Source: Mycoplasmatota bacterium (GTDB lineage Bacteria > Bacillota_I > Bacilli_A > Haloplasmatales > Haloplasmataceae). From it: a DNA stretch of 64,000 nucleotides. The position numbers and the translations under genes were made by a program. The stretch is from the NCBI GenBank assembly GCA_018394295.1, contig CP074573.1:1178001-1242000 (forward strand), in the 5' to 3' direction. Each line of letters opens with the position of its first letter. Position 1 is the first letter of the stretch. This document shows positions 53,835 through 63,525 of the stretch, piece by piece. A model generated the notes under the pieces. The model ran no database searches. It saw only the letters and a program-made list of their open reading frames with translations, and was not told the DNA's origin.

Positions 53835-55595
53835 TTACAACCTTTTTATTGTGATATCTTCAAATAAATAATTTAGTTGTTTATTTAGAGGAAGTCCTTT
53901 AGGTTGTGTTCTGATGATATCAGAATTATGTGAAATAATAAATCTAGCTTTTTTGTAGTAATCAGAATAACTAAAACTAAATGGATCAGTAGGACTAGGG
54001 TTAGAATTAACTTCTCCTCGATAAGCATTTATAAGTAATCCAATGGAATCAGTTTGTGTAATATAAACATTTTCTATAACGTTCATGTCTCCATTAACAT
54101 CTTCTTCAAGATTTGTAGTATCATTACTAAAAATACCACCTTCTATTGTTAAATATGAATTTACAGTATAAATTTGAAGATTACTATCGGTAAAAAAGAA
54201 ACCTCTTATATTAGGGTGAATAGTTATATCATCTGTTATAGGATCTATTTCTAGCCCACTAAATGTATTTAAGAATTCATTAATTCTTGAAAATTGAATA
54301 TCTTGTTTCGATAGTAAAACAAGTTGATTATCAGATGGAAGTGCATTTTCATTATTAATATTTGCATTATGTATCGCAGCATGACCTAATACATAAGATG
54401 TACTATTAAATTGAACATTACCTGAAATCGTAATATTACCTGTTACTAAAAAGTTAGCATTAATAAATATTGGTGGATTGGAATTATCATAATTTTCAAT
54501 TGATAAATTACCATCTACTATTATCCATTCTTTTTTATTAAATGCTAAATCATTTTTTATTACAGGAGGATCTTTTATTAGGACCGATTGTGTATCTTGA
54601 AAGTTTATTTCTTCAATTGTATTGGCTACATAAAGACGATTTTCACTGACAAATGTATTTAATTCAGTTTCTAAATTATCTATATCCACATCTCTAAATT
54701 TATCATCGATAGCATCATTAATATAATAAATAAAAGAAGCATCAAAATCAACATCTAGAAATTTATCCGAGTATGTTTTAACTTTCGGTGGTTCTTCAAC
54801 AAAAGTAGTTGAATATTCAAATGAATTTGTCATTTTTAAAAACGTATCGATATTTTTTTGAAATACACCACCAGACAAATCATAACACTGTTCTACTGTT
54901 TGTCTACAAGAATACAAATTGTAAGTAGGGGTACTAAAGTACAAATTAGTGATAGGACTTACGGTTGAAAACGAAGTTGGTTGATTTTTAATAATACTAT
55001 TTACTTTGTAATTGGTTGTATCAGATAAATATAGATTTCTATTAACATACATATCACCATCAATATAGGCCCCGCCATTAATCGTTAAATCAGTTTTAGA
55101 ACCTAAAGCAAAATATAAAAATGATGGAATCATTGATAAAAAGAATCTTTTTTGAGCTACTAAATTTTTACCTTCATAAACAATATCGTAAGCATAGGTA
55201 TAGGTATGTTTATCACTATCTGGAGTTTCTTCAGGAATAGGATAACAAGGATCTAAATCAGGGTTAGTAGGATAGACACAAGAGTCTTTTGTTAAATCTC
55301 TTATCTCCACACCATATCTAGTTTCGATATCAACAAAAATAGATTCAAATTCATCATTTAACTCATATAAATATTTATTGTATTCATTAATATATTCATC
55401 TAAGTAAACGGATAAATCACTCGCAGCTGCTTCAACTTGAGTTCGTGCTAAACTGGATTCCTGGATATTATATACTTGTTTATTGGTCCAATTTGACCGT
55501 GTCATGGTGATGTTAGTCAGAGTTGCTGTCAGTACCATTAAAAGGGCAATAACACCAATCGCATAGACCATAACATATCCTTTTTTATTTAACAT
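53835..55595 (-). CDS. PilX-like pilus protein with beta-helix region
   Basis: 586 residues. It begins MLNKKGYVMVYAIGVIALLMVL, a type III-like prepilin signal (KKG then hydrophobic helix) with no Glu at position +5, as in PilX/GspK-type minor pilins. The middle (about 170-420) has a series of short strands with Gly/Asn turns (INGGAYIDGDMYVNRNLYL; FLVTGNITISGNVQF), suggesting a beta-helix as in bactofilins. Cys pairs (VYPTNPDLDPCYP) may form disulfides outside. It follows the pilW-like gene by 12 bp and is last in a three-gene minus-strand operon. Confidence 0.65.
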   Translation of the reverse strand: MLNKKGYVMVYAIGVIALLMVLTATLTNITMTRSNWTNKQVYNIQESSLARTQVEAAASDLSVYLDEYINEYNKYLYELNDEFESIFVDIETRYGVEIRDLTKDSCVYPTNPDLDPCYPIPEETPDSDKHTYTYAYDIVYEGKNLVAQKRFFLSMIPSFLYFALGSKTDLTINGGAYIDGDMYVNRNLYLSDTTNYKVNSIIKNQPTSFSTVSPITNLYFSTPTYNLYSCRQTVEQCYDLSGGVFQKNIDTFLKMTNSFEYSTTFVEEPPKVKTYSDKFLDVDFDASFIYYINDAIDDKFRDVDIDNLETELNTFVSENRLYVANTIEEINFQDTQSVLIKDPPVIKNDLAFNKKEWIIVDGNLSIENYDNSNPPIFINANFLVTGNITISGNVQFNSTSYVLGHAAIHNANINNENALPSDNQLVLLSKQDIQFSRINEFLNTFSGLEIDPITDDITIHPNIRGFFFTDSNLQIYTVNSYLTIEGGIFSNDTTNLEEDVNGDMNVIENVYITQTDSIGLLINAYRGEVNSNPSPTDPFSFSYSDYYKKARFIISHNSDIIRTQPKGLPLNKQLNYLFEDITIKRL

Positions 55596-55607
55596 ACTAT
55601 CATCCCT

Positions 55608-56216
55608 TTAGAAGGAGAATCGATTTTCATAAACGATTGTTTTTGAAACCTTTTTCCCCTCAGCGTTAATTTTATATATCGCTAGACGTATTTTCAAAAC
55701 AAATTTTTGACAAATCCCTATATAATTAGGGTCATTACAATCAAAGTTAATATAATCATATGGTATTTTATCACCGTGAGCATCTAAGACATAATCCCCA
55801 TTTGCATCAATTTCAAAGAACTCTACGGCATAATTATCACTATTTAATTTCATATCACCTATATAAATACTTTTTGTATTTTCATCAATTCTAATTCGGA
55901 TACGTTTATCAACTGGTTGTTCGACAAGTAAACCTGTATCAAAATCAATTTTCCATTCTTTTTCAACAACAAGATCAAAACAATTTTTGACATCACTACA
56001 TGATTCGATATATTCAGGATTAAATGCATTTGCCTGTGTCATTAAATTACTCATAATAAAGTTTGCTTGTGAGTTTAAAGCACCTTGACCGCTAACTTTG
56101 TCATAACTTCGTATCGCAAAAGTCATCGTTCCTGTTAGTAATACAACAACAATACTAATTATCGCTAAATAAGCGAGTAATTCCATTAGAGTAACTCCTC
56201 TTTTATTATGAATCAT
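55608..56216 (-). CDS. PilW-like prepilin (minor pilin)
   Basis: 202 residues with an N-terminal methylation motif NKRGVTLMELLAYLAI: cleavage after Gly, Glu at +5 (G/VTLME), then a hydrophobic helix. Cys pairs (ESCSDVKNC and NCDDPNYIGIC, in part) suggest disulfides. ATG 56216 overlaps the pilV-like TGA stop in ATGA. Probably a minor pilin that primes or tops the pilus. Confidence 0.8.
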   Translation of the reverse strand: MIHNKRGVTLMELLAYLAIISIVVVLLTGTMTFAIRSYDKVSGQGALNSQANFIMSNLMTQANAFNPEYIESCSDVKNCFDLVVEKEWKIDFDTGLLVEQPVDKRIRIRIDENTKSIYIGDMKLNSDNYAVEFFEIDANGDYVLDAHGDKIPYDYINFDCNDPNYIGICQKFVLKIRLAIYKINAEGKKVSKTIVYENRFSF

Positions 56217-56788
56217 TTAGTCGTCACACCCTTCAATAAAAAGTCATACTTACTATTTATAGACGATTCAGTAATGACAATAACTCGAATAGCATTGTGA
56301 TTTACATTAGCTTCTGTAAATTGTGATGTATCTAAGTTATCTAAATAATCAATTAAGACTTGAGGTGCATTTGGTGGTGGAGTTGATTTTAATTCATTTA
56401 TTGCGATAGGGTCATTAAAAGGTAATAAATAGATATATAAATTATCCGAGTGATATTCTTTACTATTAATTACCGGACTTAATACAGCCATACAAGTTTC
56501 TAAATCGTCAGAAAATAGGGCATTACAACTATTTTCATCAATTATAGCGTAATGATCAGTATTTGATTTTAAATGATTCTCAATAATTGAAAAATCCTTG
56601 TTGATTATGTAACTTAATGTGCCATTTGCGATATTAGCGTTCATAATTCTTTCATGATTAATACCATTTTGTCGAATATTATAAGATAGAATGTTGTAAA
56701 TCATGATTAATGCGATTGAAACAATCGTGATGGTTGCGACAATTTCTATCAAAGAGGCACCATTTTTATTAATAATTTTTTTTTGCAA
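56213..56788 (-). CDS. PilV-like prepilin (minor pilin)
   Basis: About 191 residues from TTG 56788 (GGTGA site upstream at normal spacing; GTG at 56797 lies within the site). The prepilin signal is NKNGASLIEIVATITIVSIAL, with cleavage after Gly and Glu at +5. It is the first gene of the minor-pilin operon, divergent from the VanW-like gene. It ends in TGA within the pilW-like start. Confidence 0.78.
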   Translation of the reverse strand: MQKKIINKNGASLIEIVATITIVSIALIMIYNILSYNIRQNGINHERIMNANIANGTLSYIINKDFSIIENHLKSNTDHYAIIDENSCNALFSDDLETCMAVLSPVINSKEYHSDNLYIYLLPFNDPIAINELKSTPPPNAPQVLIDYLDNLDTSQFTEANVNHNAIRVIVITESSINSKYDFLLKGVTTK

Positions 56789-56892
56789 CACTATCACCTA
56801 CTTTTTTATAGAAATTAGAAAGAAAATATAGTATAATTAAAATAATTACACATATTATATCATATTTTTAAGTAGAAAAGTAGGTGCGGGTA

Positions 56893-58257
56893 ATGACTAA
56901 TAATAAAAAATTAGTTAGTTTGATATTTATTGTATTTATCCTTTTAATGGGTGTTACCATTTGGTTAGTCTTTTATTCATTAGATAATAATCGAATCACA
57001 CCTTATCCCGATGGAACAGAAGTTGGGTATGTATATATTGGGGGTAAGAATACATGGCAAGCTGAAAATGCCTTAAGAAAAGAAATTAACAAATGGAAAA
57101 ATGCTGAAAATCTAAAGATTGAACTAAGTTATCAAAATCAGGCTTATACAATTGATGTAGACCCAAGTATTTTTCGTTTTGATATAAATAAGACAATACA
57201 AAATGCAATAGAAAAAGAAAAAATGCAATATGATCAAGGGATTAATGTAATAGTAGTGGATTTTTCTGAAGGAAACGAATATTACATTGAAAATCTTTTA
57301 TCAGAACATTACGATAATTTAAAATTTTCAGCTTTTGATATTGAAATTATTAAAAGTGAAGTATTGAAGAATGTCAGTTTTTTATTTAAGGAGATATACA
57401 TTGACTTAGGAATTGCTGTTAACGATGAAACAGCAAAAGAAACACCTATAGGAGATCCTGTAGTTTTAATTTATAATCAGGCAGAATTTCTAAAAAACAG
57501 AATAGAATTTATGATCAAAAAACCTTTTGAAATCAAAGAACAATCACAATTTTCATTAAATGATTTTTTAATTGAGATTTATAGTAACGAAGATAATCAA
57601 ATCAGTGAAACAAAATTAGAAAATGTAAATGAAATTTATGACTTGTATTTTTCTGAAGATGAGTTAAACATTATCGCAACAGGGATTTACCAAACAATAT
57701 TAGATACTAATTTCAAAAATATATCAAAGCATATTAGTGATAAACTACCAGCGTTTGTTTCTCAAGCTGGATTAGAGGCAAATGTTCATATTGGGTATGA
57801 TTTCACAACAGAAGATAGAGTAGATGATTTAAATCAACCATATACAATGATTACCGAAATCACATTTTCAAATCTTAAGGATTTAACTTTTAATAACCCA
57901 AATAATTATTCATATTATATTGAAGTTAATAATGATGTAAATGAGCATAATCAAAATGTTTTAACATTCCAATTATATGGAACACCATTTATTAATACTT
58001 ATTCTCATTATTTTGCAGTTCATAAAGAGATACTTCAAGGTGAAACATTGTGGCCTAGTAATGATGTATCTCCTGGAGAAAAAGAATTAGTTGATGCTGG
58101 GTATTCTGGTTATCGTAGTATTGTTGCAAGAAAAACTAAAATTTCTTACCCAGGTAGTAACGGTTTAAAAGAGGTCAATCAAATATTATCTGAAGACATT
58201 TATATGCCTAAAGATGCTATATTTAAAGTGTTTGACCCAACATCAAATGATGAGTAG
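56893..58257 (+). CDS. Membrane-anchored VanW-like protein in pilus locus
   Basis: 454 residues from ATG 56893 (AGGTG site). An N-terminal helix (about 8-28) precedes a domain with DGTEVGYVYIGG and AENALRKEINKWKN, recalling the peptidoglycan-binding-like repeats of VanW proteins; a related segment is near 210-250. The C-terminus shows VDAGYSGYRSIVARKT and LSEDIYMPKDAIFKV, like VanW/G5 ends. Its stop abuts the pilB ribosome site (9 bp to ATG). A role in anchoring the pilus to the cell wall is possible; family identity is tentative. Confidence 0.5.
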   Translation: MTNNKKLVSLIFIVFILLMGVTIWLVFYSLDNNRITPYPDGTEVGYVYIGGKNTWQAENALRKEINKWKNAENLKIELSYQNQAYTIDVDPSIFRFDINKTIQNAIEKEKMQYDQGINVIVVDFSEGNEYYIENLLSEHYDNLKFSAFDIEIIKSEVLKNVSFLFKEIYIDLGIAVNDETAKETPIGDPVVLIYNQAEFLKNRIEFMIKKPFEIKEQSQFSLNDFLIEIYSNEDNQISETKLENVNEIYDLYFSEDELNIIATGIYQTILDTNFKNISKHISDKLPAFVSQAGLEANVHIGYDFTTEDRVDDLNQPYTMITEITFSNLKDLTFNNPNNYSYYIEVNNDVNEHNQNVLTFQLYGTPFINTYSHYFAVHKEILQGETLWPSNDVSPGEKELVDAGYSGYRSIVARKTKISYPGSNGLKEVNQILSEDIYMPKDAIFKVFDPTSNDE

Positions 58258-58266
58258 GTGAATAGG

Positions 58267-59919
58267 ATGAGAAGATTAAAGAAAAGAATTGGTGATATTT
58301 TAATTGATACCGGTCTTGTGACCTCTGATCAAGTTGATTTTGCGATTTCTGTTAAAGAACCAAATGAAAAACTTGGGGATACATTAATTAGAATCGGATA
58401 TGTTACAGAAAATCAAGTAATGGAAGCTTTAGAGCTTCAATTAGGTGTTAAAAAGATATCTTTAAGTGATTATACTTTAAATGAATCTATTTTACGACTA
58501 ATATCTGAAGAATATGCACGAGAAAATTTAGTTGTTCCTGTCACTTTTGAAGATGGGAAATTAATTGTTGCGGTTGCTGATCCACTTAATTATTATGTTG
58601 TAGACGATTTACGTTTAATTACGAGTTATAATGTTAAGTTAATGATGGCAGCTCGTTCTGAAATTGAAACAGCGATATCAAGATATTATGGAATCAATCG
58701 GTCATTAGACCAAATCATTTTAAATTATAATGAAAATAATGATGATGAAGGTGGAAATGATGCAGATGATACTCCACTTATTCGTTTAGTTAATCAGTTA
58801 TTATTATCAGCTGTTAAACAAAATGCATCGGATATCCATATCGACCCACAAGAATCTGAAGTAATCGTCCGTTTCCGTGTCGATGGTGTTTTAGGTGTAG
58901 AAAAAAGATTTCCAAAAATCATGGAAAAACAGTTACTGTCACGTTTTAAAATCATCTCAGGGCTTGATATTACAGAAAATAGACGTCCACAAGATGGTCG
59001 AATTAAAATGATGATAGAAAATACACAACTTGACTTACGTGTATCTACTTTACCAACGGTAAATGGAGAAAAGATCGTGTTGCGTTTGCTAAATTTAAAA
59101 AATACATTAGGTTCTTTAGGTCGTTTGGGGTTAAGTGAAAATAATCATGAAAAATTCAAACGATTAATAAAACATTCTAATGGAATTATCCTTGTTTCAG
59201 GACCAACAGGTTCTGGTAAATCATCAACTTTATATGCTTGTTTAAATGAATTAAATAAAGATGATGTAAATATAATAACAGTTGAGGACCCAGTTGAGTT
59301 ACAATTAAAAGGTATTAACCAGGTACAGGTTAACCCTGATATCGGATTAACTTTCGCAAATGGACTTAGAACGATATTGCGTCAAGACCCAAATATTATA
59401 ATGCTTGGGGAGATTCGTGATACAGAAACAGCACAAATTGCGGTTAGAGCGTCACTTACAGGGCATTTAGTTTTAAGTACGATACATACCAATGATTCAA
59501 TTGGTACAGTAACTCGTCTTGTGGATATGGGAATTGATCCTTTCTTAGTTGCTTCTTCTCTTACTGGTGTTGTTGCACAACGTTTAGTAAGAAAGACATG
59601 TAGAGAATGTGGTGAATGGAAAGAAGCAACTGATCGTGAAAAACAATTATTTGAAGATGTAGGAATGAGTATTGATAAAGTATATGTTCCTAAAGGTTGT
59701 CCGATGTGTAATTTTAAAGGTTATACAGGACGTATAGCGATATTTGAAATATTAGAATTGAATGATGAAATAAAAAATATTATTAATAGTAATGGTACAG
59801 AACTAGAAATTAAAAAAGCTGCCATTAAAAATGGTACTAAGTTCCTAATTCAAGATGGTTTTGACAAAGTAATTCAAGGGATTACAACTACTGAAGAAGT
59901 CTTACGAGTTACTTATTAG
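58267..59919 (+). CDS. pilB: Type IV pilus extension ATPase PilB
   Basis: 550 residues. N-terminal MshEN/GspE_N domain (RIGDILIDTGLVTSDQVDFA), then the AAA-like motor: GPTGSGKSSTLY (Walker A), ITVEDPVELQ (Asp box), IIMLGEIRDTETA (Walker B) and a His box (STIHTNDS). A tetracysteine zinc site is present near the C-terminus (CRECGEW and CPMCNFKGY). It powers pilin polymerisation from the cytoplasm. ATG 58267 follows AGGTG. pilC begins 20 bp later. No pilT retraction gene is seen. Confidence 0.95.
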   Translation: MRRLKKRIGDILIDTGLVTSDQVDFAISVKEPNEKLGDTLIRIGYVTENQVMEALELQLGVKKISLSDYTLNESILRLISEEYARENLVVPVTFEDGKLIVAVADPLNYYVVDDLRLITSYNVKLMMAARSEIETAISRYYGINRSLDQIILNYNENNDDEGGNDADDTPLIRLVNQLLLSAVKQNASDIHIDPQESEVIVRFRVDGVLGVEKRFPKIMEKQLLSRFKIISGLDITENRRPQDGRIKMMIENTQLDLRVSTLPTVNGEKIVLRLLNLKNTLGSLGRLGLSENNHEKFKRLIKHSNGIILVSGPTGSGKSSTLYACLNELNKDDVNIITVEDPVELQLKGINQVQVNPDIGLTFANGLRTILRQDPNIIMLGEIRDTETAQIAVRASLTGHLVLSTIHTNDSIGTVTRLVDMGIDPFLVASSLTGVVAQRLVRKTCRECGEWKEATDREKQLFEDVGMSIDKVYVPKGCPMCNFKGYTGRIAIFEILELNDEIKNIINSNGTELEIKKAAIKNGTKFLIQDGFDKVIQGITTTEEVLRVTY

Positions 59920-59938
59920 TTTATAGGAGGTGATTCTT

Positions 59939-61156
59939 ATGCCTTTTTATCGCTATAAGGCAAAAAACCGTGATCATTATGTCGTATCTGATATTTTGGA
60001 AGCAGTGGATAAAGGAGATTGTGTTAGAAGAATAAAAAAGAATGACATGGTACCTTTAGAAGTCGTTGAAATTAAGCTTACTAGCTTCATGAAAGGAAAA
60101 GAAGTCACCATTACATCGGGTGTCTCAAAACAAGATCTTGTTTTCTTTTTATCACAACTTTATAATTTATTAAATTCAGGTCTTGGTATCATCGATTGTT
60201 TGAAGATTATCATTGAACAATCAGAAAACAAGTATTTAAAGAAATACTTAATTAAAGTACTTCAAGATATTAGAAATGGTAGTTCTCTTTATCGTTCAAT
60301 GTCTAGACAAAGAAAAGTATTTCCTAAATTATTAATAGAAATGATCCGAGTAGGGGAAGTAATTGGTAATTTGAAGGAAGTTGTCTATGATTTACACTTA
60401 TATTATAAAAAACAAACAAGAACAAGTAGTGAGATTAAAGCAGCTTTAATGTATCCAATATTTCTACTTGTAGCAACTTTTGCGGTAACGACATTTTTAA
60501 TGATTGCAGTTATCCCACAATTTCAAGATACATTCTCTGAAATGGGAAAAGAACTACCTAGTGTGACACGATTTGTGTTGGCTTTCAGTCATTTCCTGCA
60601 AACTAAGTTTATCTTTGTCTTGCTTATTTTCGCACTTATATCTACTCTTGCGGTACTATATAATCGTAGTACCGATGGAAAGATGTTTTATAGTAAATTA
60701 GCATTAAAAATTCCAATTTTTGGACAAATATCAAGAAAAGGAAATCTTATTAAAATCGCAAGAACCTATTCAACTTTACTGAATAACTCTGTAAATGCGA
60801 TAGAAGCATTAGAAATCACAAAAAATATATTATCAAATCAAATTTATATTGAAATTATAGATAGAGCACTTCTTAATATTCAAAATGGGGTTCCACTAAG
60901 TAAAGCTTTTGAAAAGCAATGGGCTGTTGACCCTGTATTTGCCTCGATGATGGCAATTGGAGAAGAAACCGCTACACTTGATGAAATGCTTGCAAGTATC
61001 GCTGAATATTATGATAATGAAATGGATATGGTAGTAGAAAAACTTAAGAAAATGATGGAACCATTAATGATTATGATTTTAGCAACAGTTGTAGGAACTA
61101 TCGTATTATCGATTATGCTTCCAATGTTTGGCATGATGGATGGTGGGTTAGGCTAA
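59939..61156 (+). CDS. pilC: Type IV pilus platform protein PilC
   Basis: 405 residues. Two GspF domains, each with a cytoplasmic helical bundle and membrane helices (about 165-190, 215-235, 375-400). Conserved: LVFFLSQLYNLLNSGLGIIDCL, MIRVGEVIGNL and MMAIGEETATLDEML. ATG 59939 follows AGGAGGTG; a GTG at 59930 is inside that site. It couples PilB to pilin assembly. Confidence 0.94.
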   Translation: MPFYRYKAKNRDHYVVSDILEAVDKGDCVRRIKKNDMVPLEVVEIKLTSFMKGKEVTITSGVSKQDLVFFLSQLYNLLNSGLGIIDCLKIIIEQSENKYLKKYLIKVLQDIRNGSSLYRSMSRQRKVFPKLLIEMIRVGEVIGNLKEVVYDLHLYYKKQTRTSSEIKAALMYPIFLLVATFAVTTFLMIAVIPQFQDTFSEMGKELPSVTRFVLAFSHFLQTKFIFVLLIFALISTLAVLYNRSTDGKMFYSKLALKIPIFGQISRKGNLIKIARTYSTLLNNSVNAIEALEITKNILSNQIYIEIIDRALLNIQNGVPLSKAFEKQWAVDPVFASMMAIGEETATLDEMLASIAEYYDNEMDMVVEKLKKMMEPLMIMILATVVGTIVLSIMLPMFGMMDGGLG

Positions 61157-61173
61157 AAAATAATACTTTATTA

Positions 61174-61202
61174 TTGTACATCATTCAAAAACATGATATA
61201 AT
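61174..61202 (+). promoter_or_regulatory. Strong extended -10 promoter for major pilin gene
   Basis: TTGTAC (61174-61179), 17-bp spacer, extended TGATATAAT with -10 at 61197-61202. It gives the pilin its own strong promoter, separate from pilB-pilC. Confidence 0.7.
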
Positions 61203-61252
61203 TATTATAACCAAAAGGTGACAAATTTTGAAAATTTTAGGAGGAGAAAATA

Positions 61253-61726
61253 ATGAAATTGTTAAACAAAAAAGGTATGACCTTGTTTGAATTATTAGCA
61301 GTTATTATAATCTTAGGGATTGTAGCTGCTATTGCTTTCCCAGCTGTTAACAACCTTATTAATAATACTAAAAAAGATGCTTTTGTATCTAATGGAAATT
61401 CTTTTGTTTCTTATTCTATTACTCAAGCTAAGGCTGAAGCTGTTGCTAATAACGAAGATGTTACAGTAACTTATACTTTTGGAACTGATGCAGGCGGAGA
61501 AGTTGCAACAGCACTTACTGCTGCTGGAATAACTGATACTGAAGATTTAGGTTCTGATGTTCCAACTAAAAACCCTTTAGGTGCAGCTGCTGTATATGGA
61601 TATATTACTATATCAGTTACAGTTGCTGATGGTTCTTATGTTATTGATGGTGTTTTATATACTGATGGAACTAACGATTTAAGTACTGGAAATGATTATC
61701 CATGGACTAGAAAAGATATACAGTAA
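61253..61726 (+). CDS. pilA: Type IV major pilin (PilA/PilE-like)
   Basis: 157 residues. Short leader MKLLNKKG, cleavage after Gly, mature protein begins MTLFELLAVIIILGIVAAIAF with Glu at +5. The remainder is Ala/Thr/Val-rich with no Cys, so no disulfide loop. A strong ribosome site (AGGAGG) and its own promoter and terminator suggest high expression. It is processed by the PilD encoded next. Confidence 0.92.
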   Translation: MKLLNKKGMTLFELLAVIIILGIVAAIAFPAVNNLINNTKKDAFVSNGNSFVSYSITQAKAEAVANNEDVTVTYTFGTDAGGEVATALTAAGITDTEDLGSDVPTKNPLGAAAVYGYITISVTVADGSYVIDGVLYTDGTNDLSTGNDYPWTRKDIQ

Positions 61727-61733
61727 TAATTGT

Positions 61734-61762
61734 AACCAAGACCAATTGGTCTTGGTTTTTTA
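61734..61762 (+). terminator. Terminator between pilin and pilD
   Basis: AACCAAGACC...GGTCTTGGTT (61734-61757) is a perfect palindrome around AATT, followed by a T run. It likely makes most pilin transcripts stop before pilD. Confidence 0.85.
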
Positions 61763-61780
61763 ATATAAGGAAGTGAAATT

Positions 61781-62584
61781 ATGAAGATACTTATCTATAT
61801 TTATATATTTATTATAGGGGCATGCTTCGGATCATTCTTTAATGTAGTCGGTCTTAGAATAAGTGATGGTAAAAGTATCATTCGTCCTCGTAGTTCATGT
61901 CCAAAATGTGGTCATGAACTTAGTTTTTGGGAGTTAATCCCAATTCTTAATTTTTTTATTCTTGGGGGAAAATGTCGAAAGTGTAAAACGCGTATTTCGA
62001 CAAAATATGTTTTGTTTGAAATAGTAACTGCTATGCTATTTGTTTATAGTTATTATATGTTTGGATTTTGTGGTGATTTTTTTATTAGTTTATTGCTTAT
62101 TAGTTTAATTGTGATAATAAGTGTGTCTGATTTAGAATATATGTTAATAGAGGATAAAGTTATTTTTTTCTTTCTTATTGTGTTTTTGATTCTTCGTATC
62201 TTTATAAAATTACCCTCTGATTTTTCGACTTTTGGACTTCCAACTTATGTTGAAAGCCTAATTGGTGGTGCTTTTGGCTTTGGTTTATTGTATTGGATCG
62301 CATTTATTGGACGAAAAGTATATAATCAAGAGGTAATGGGTGGCGGAGATATTAAACTATATGGTATAATAGGATTAGTAATAGGTGTTAAAATGACATT
62401 TATATCATTATTATTTGCAAGTATACTTGGGACAATTATAGGATTAACTTTAAGTGGTTTAAAAATCATTAAAAGAGATAATCCAATTCCATTTGGACCA
62501 TTTATAGGATTAGGGAGTTTATGTACTTATTTTTATGGTTATGATATTCTACATTGGTATCTTAACTTATTTTGGAATATGTAG
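61781..62584 (+). CDS. pilD: Prepilin peptidase/N-methyltransferase PilD
   Basis: 267 residues, about eight membrane helices. N-terminal methyltransferase part with ACFGSFFNVVGLRI and the zinc Cys pairs CPKCGH and CRKCKT. The aspartic peptidase motif is SDLEYMLIED and MGGGDIKLYG (second Asp). It cleaves prepilin leaders after Gly and methylates the new N-terminus. Ends just inside the pilM ribosome region. Confidence 0.95.
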   Translation: MKILIYIYIFIIGACFGSFFNVVGLRISDGKSIIRPRSSCPKCGHELSFWELIPILNFFILGGKCRKCKTRISTKYVLFEIVTAMLFVYSYYMFGFCGDFFISLLLISLIVIISVSDLEYMLIEDKVIFFFLIVFLILRIFIKLPSDFSTFGLPTYVESLIGGAFGFGLLYWIAFIGRKVYNQEVMGGGDIKLYGIIGLVIGVKMTFISLLFASILGTIIGLTLSGLKIIKRDNPIPFGPFIGLGSLCTYFYGYDILHWYLNLFWNM

Positions 62585-62592
62585 GTGAGGCT

Positions 62593-63513
62593 ATGTTATT
62601 TTTTAGAAAAAACATGATTAATTTAATGTTCACTGATAATTATATTAAATTTGCATTAGTGGACGAAAGATCATTGACTGTTCGTAAAATTGGTGAATAT
62701 AAGCTTAAAAATGGGATTATCGTCGCTGGAAAAATCATGGATGAAGCATTATTAGTTAAAATACTAGGAACAATATTTAGAAAATATCGATTAACGAGTC
62801 CTTTTGTAAAATTAATGGTACCTGATCACAATTTGATTATCAAAAAAATGAACGTACCTAAGTATTTAAAGGGTGATGATTTAAAGAATTATTTGAGACT
62901 GGAATTGGAAGAATCACTTCAATCTCTCCCATTTAAAGATCCCATTATTGATGTAGTGGATTATAAATTGGGAAAGAAAAATGAGGAAGAGAAAGAAGTT
63001 GTTATGTTTACAACTTCTAAAGAAATTATGCTTTCTTATTTAAAGGTAGTTCAAAGACACAAAAAAAATGTGGTTGATTCATATATTTCACCACTCATGA
63101 TTAGAAAATTATATTTATTTGGTAAGAAATTGAAAAATAATGATCAAAAATGTACCATGTTTACACAAATTAGAGAAAATACTCATATTTTAACTGTGTT
63201 TGATAACGAAATTCCCATCTTATCATTACGTGATACATTTGAAATCGAAGATTATAATGAAGAATTTTATGTTGATCAAATATTAGATGTGTTAGAAAGA
63301 ATTTGTCACTTCTATCAGTATCAATTTTCTAAAAATAAGGAATCAGTTCAAAAAATAGTAATTTATACTGATATTAGTTTTACCCAAAATCTTCAAGAGT
63401 TAATAAATGAAAAAATGGATATCGAAGTTGAATTAATCAAGGGATTACCTGTTAAAACCTCTATCAATCAAGATTTAATAAGATATTATTTACCAATTTC
63501 AATGAGTTTATAG
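62593..63513 (+). CDS. pilM: Type IV pilus assembly protein PilM-like
   Basis: 306 residues, actin-like fold. The opening NLMFTDNYIKFALVDERSL and VKLMVPDHNLIIKKMNVPKYL fit PilM. In Gram-negative systems PilM is cytoplasmic and links to PilN/PilO. ATG 62593 (TAGGTGAGG site) lies after the pilD stop. pilN follows after 12 bp. Confidence 0.75.
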   Translation: MLFFRKNMINLMFTDNYIKFALVDERSLTVRKIGEYKLKNGIIVAGKIMDEALLVKILGTIFRKYRLTSPFVKLMVPDHNLIIKKMNVPKYLKGDDLKNYLRLELEESLQSLPFKDPIIDVVDYKLGKKNEEEKEVVMFTTSKEIMLSYLKVVQRHKKNVVDSYISPLMIRKLYLFGKKLKNNDQKCTMFTQIRENTHILTVFDNEIPILSLRDTFEIEDYNEEFYVDQILDVLERICHFYQYQFSKNKESVQKIVIYTDISFTQNLQELINEKMDIEVELIKGLPVKTSINQDLIRYYLPISMSL

Positions 63514-63525
63514 GCTGGTGAGAAA

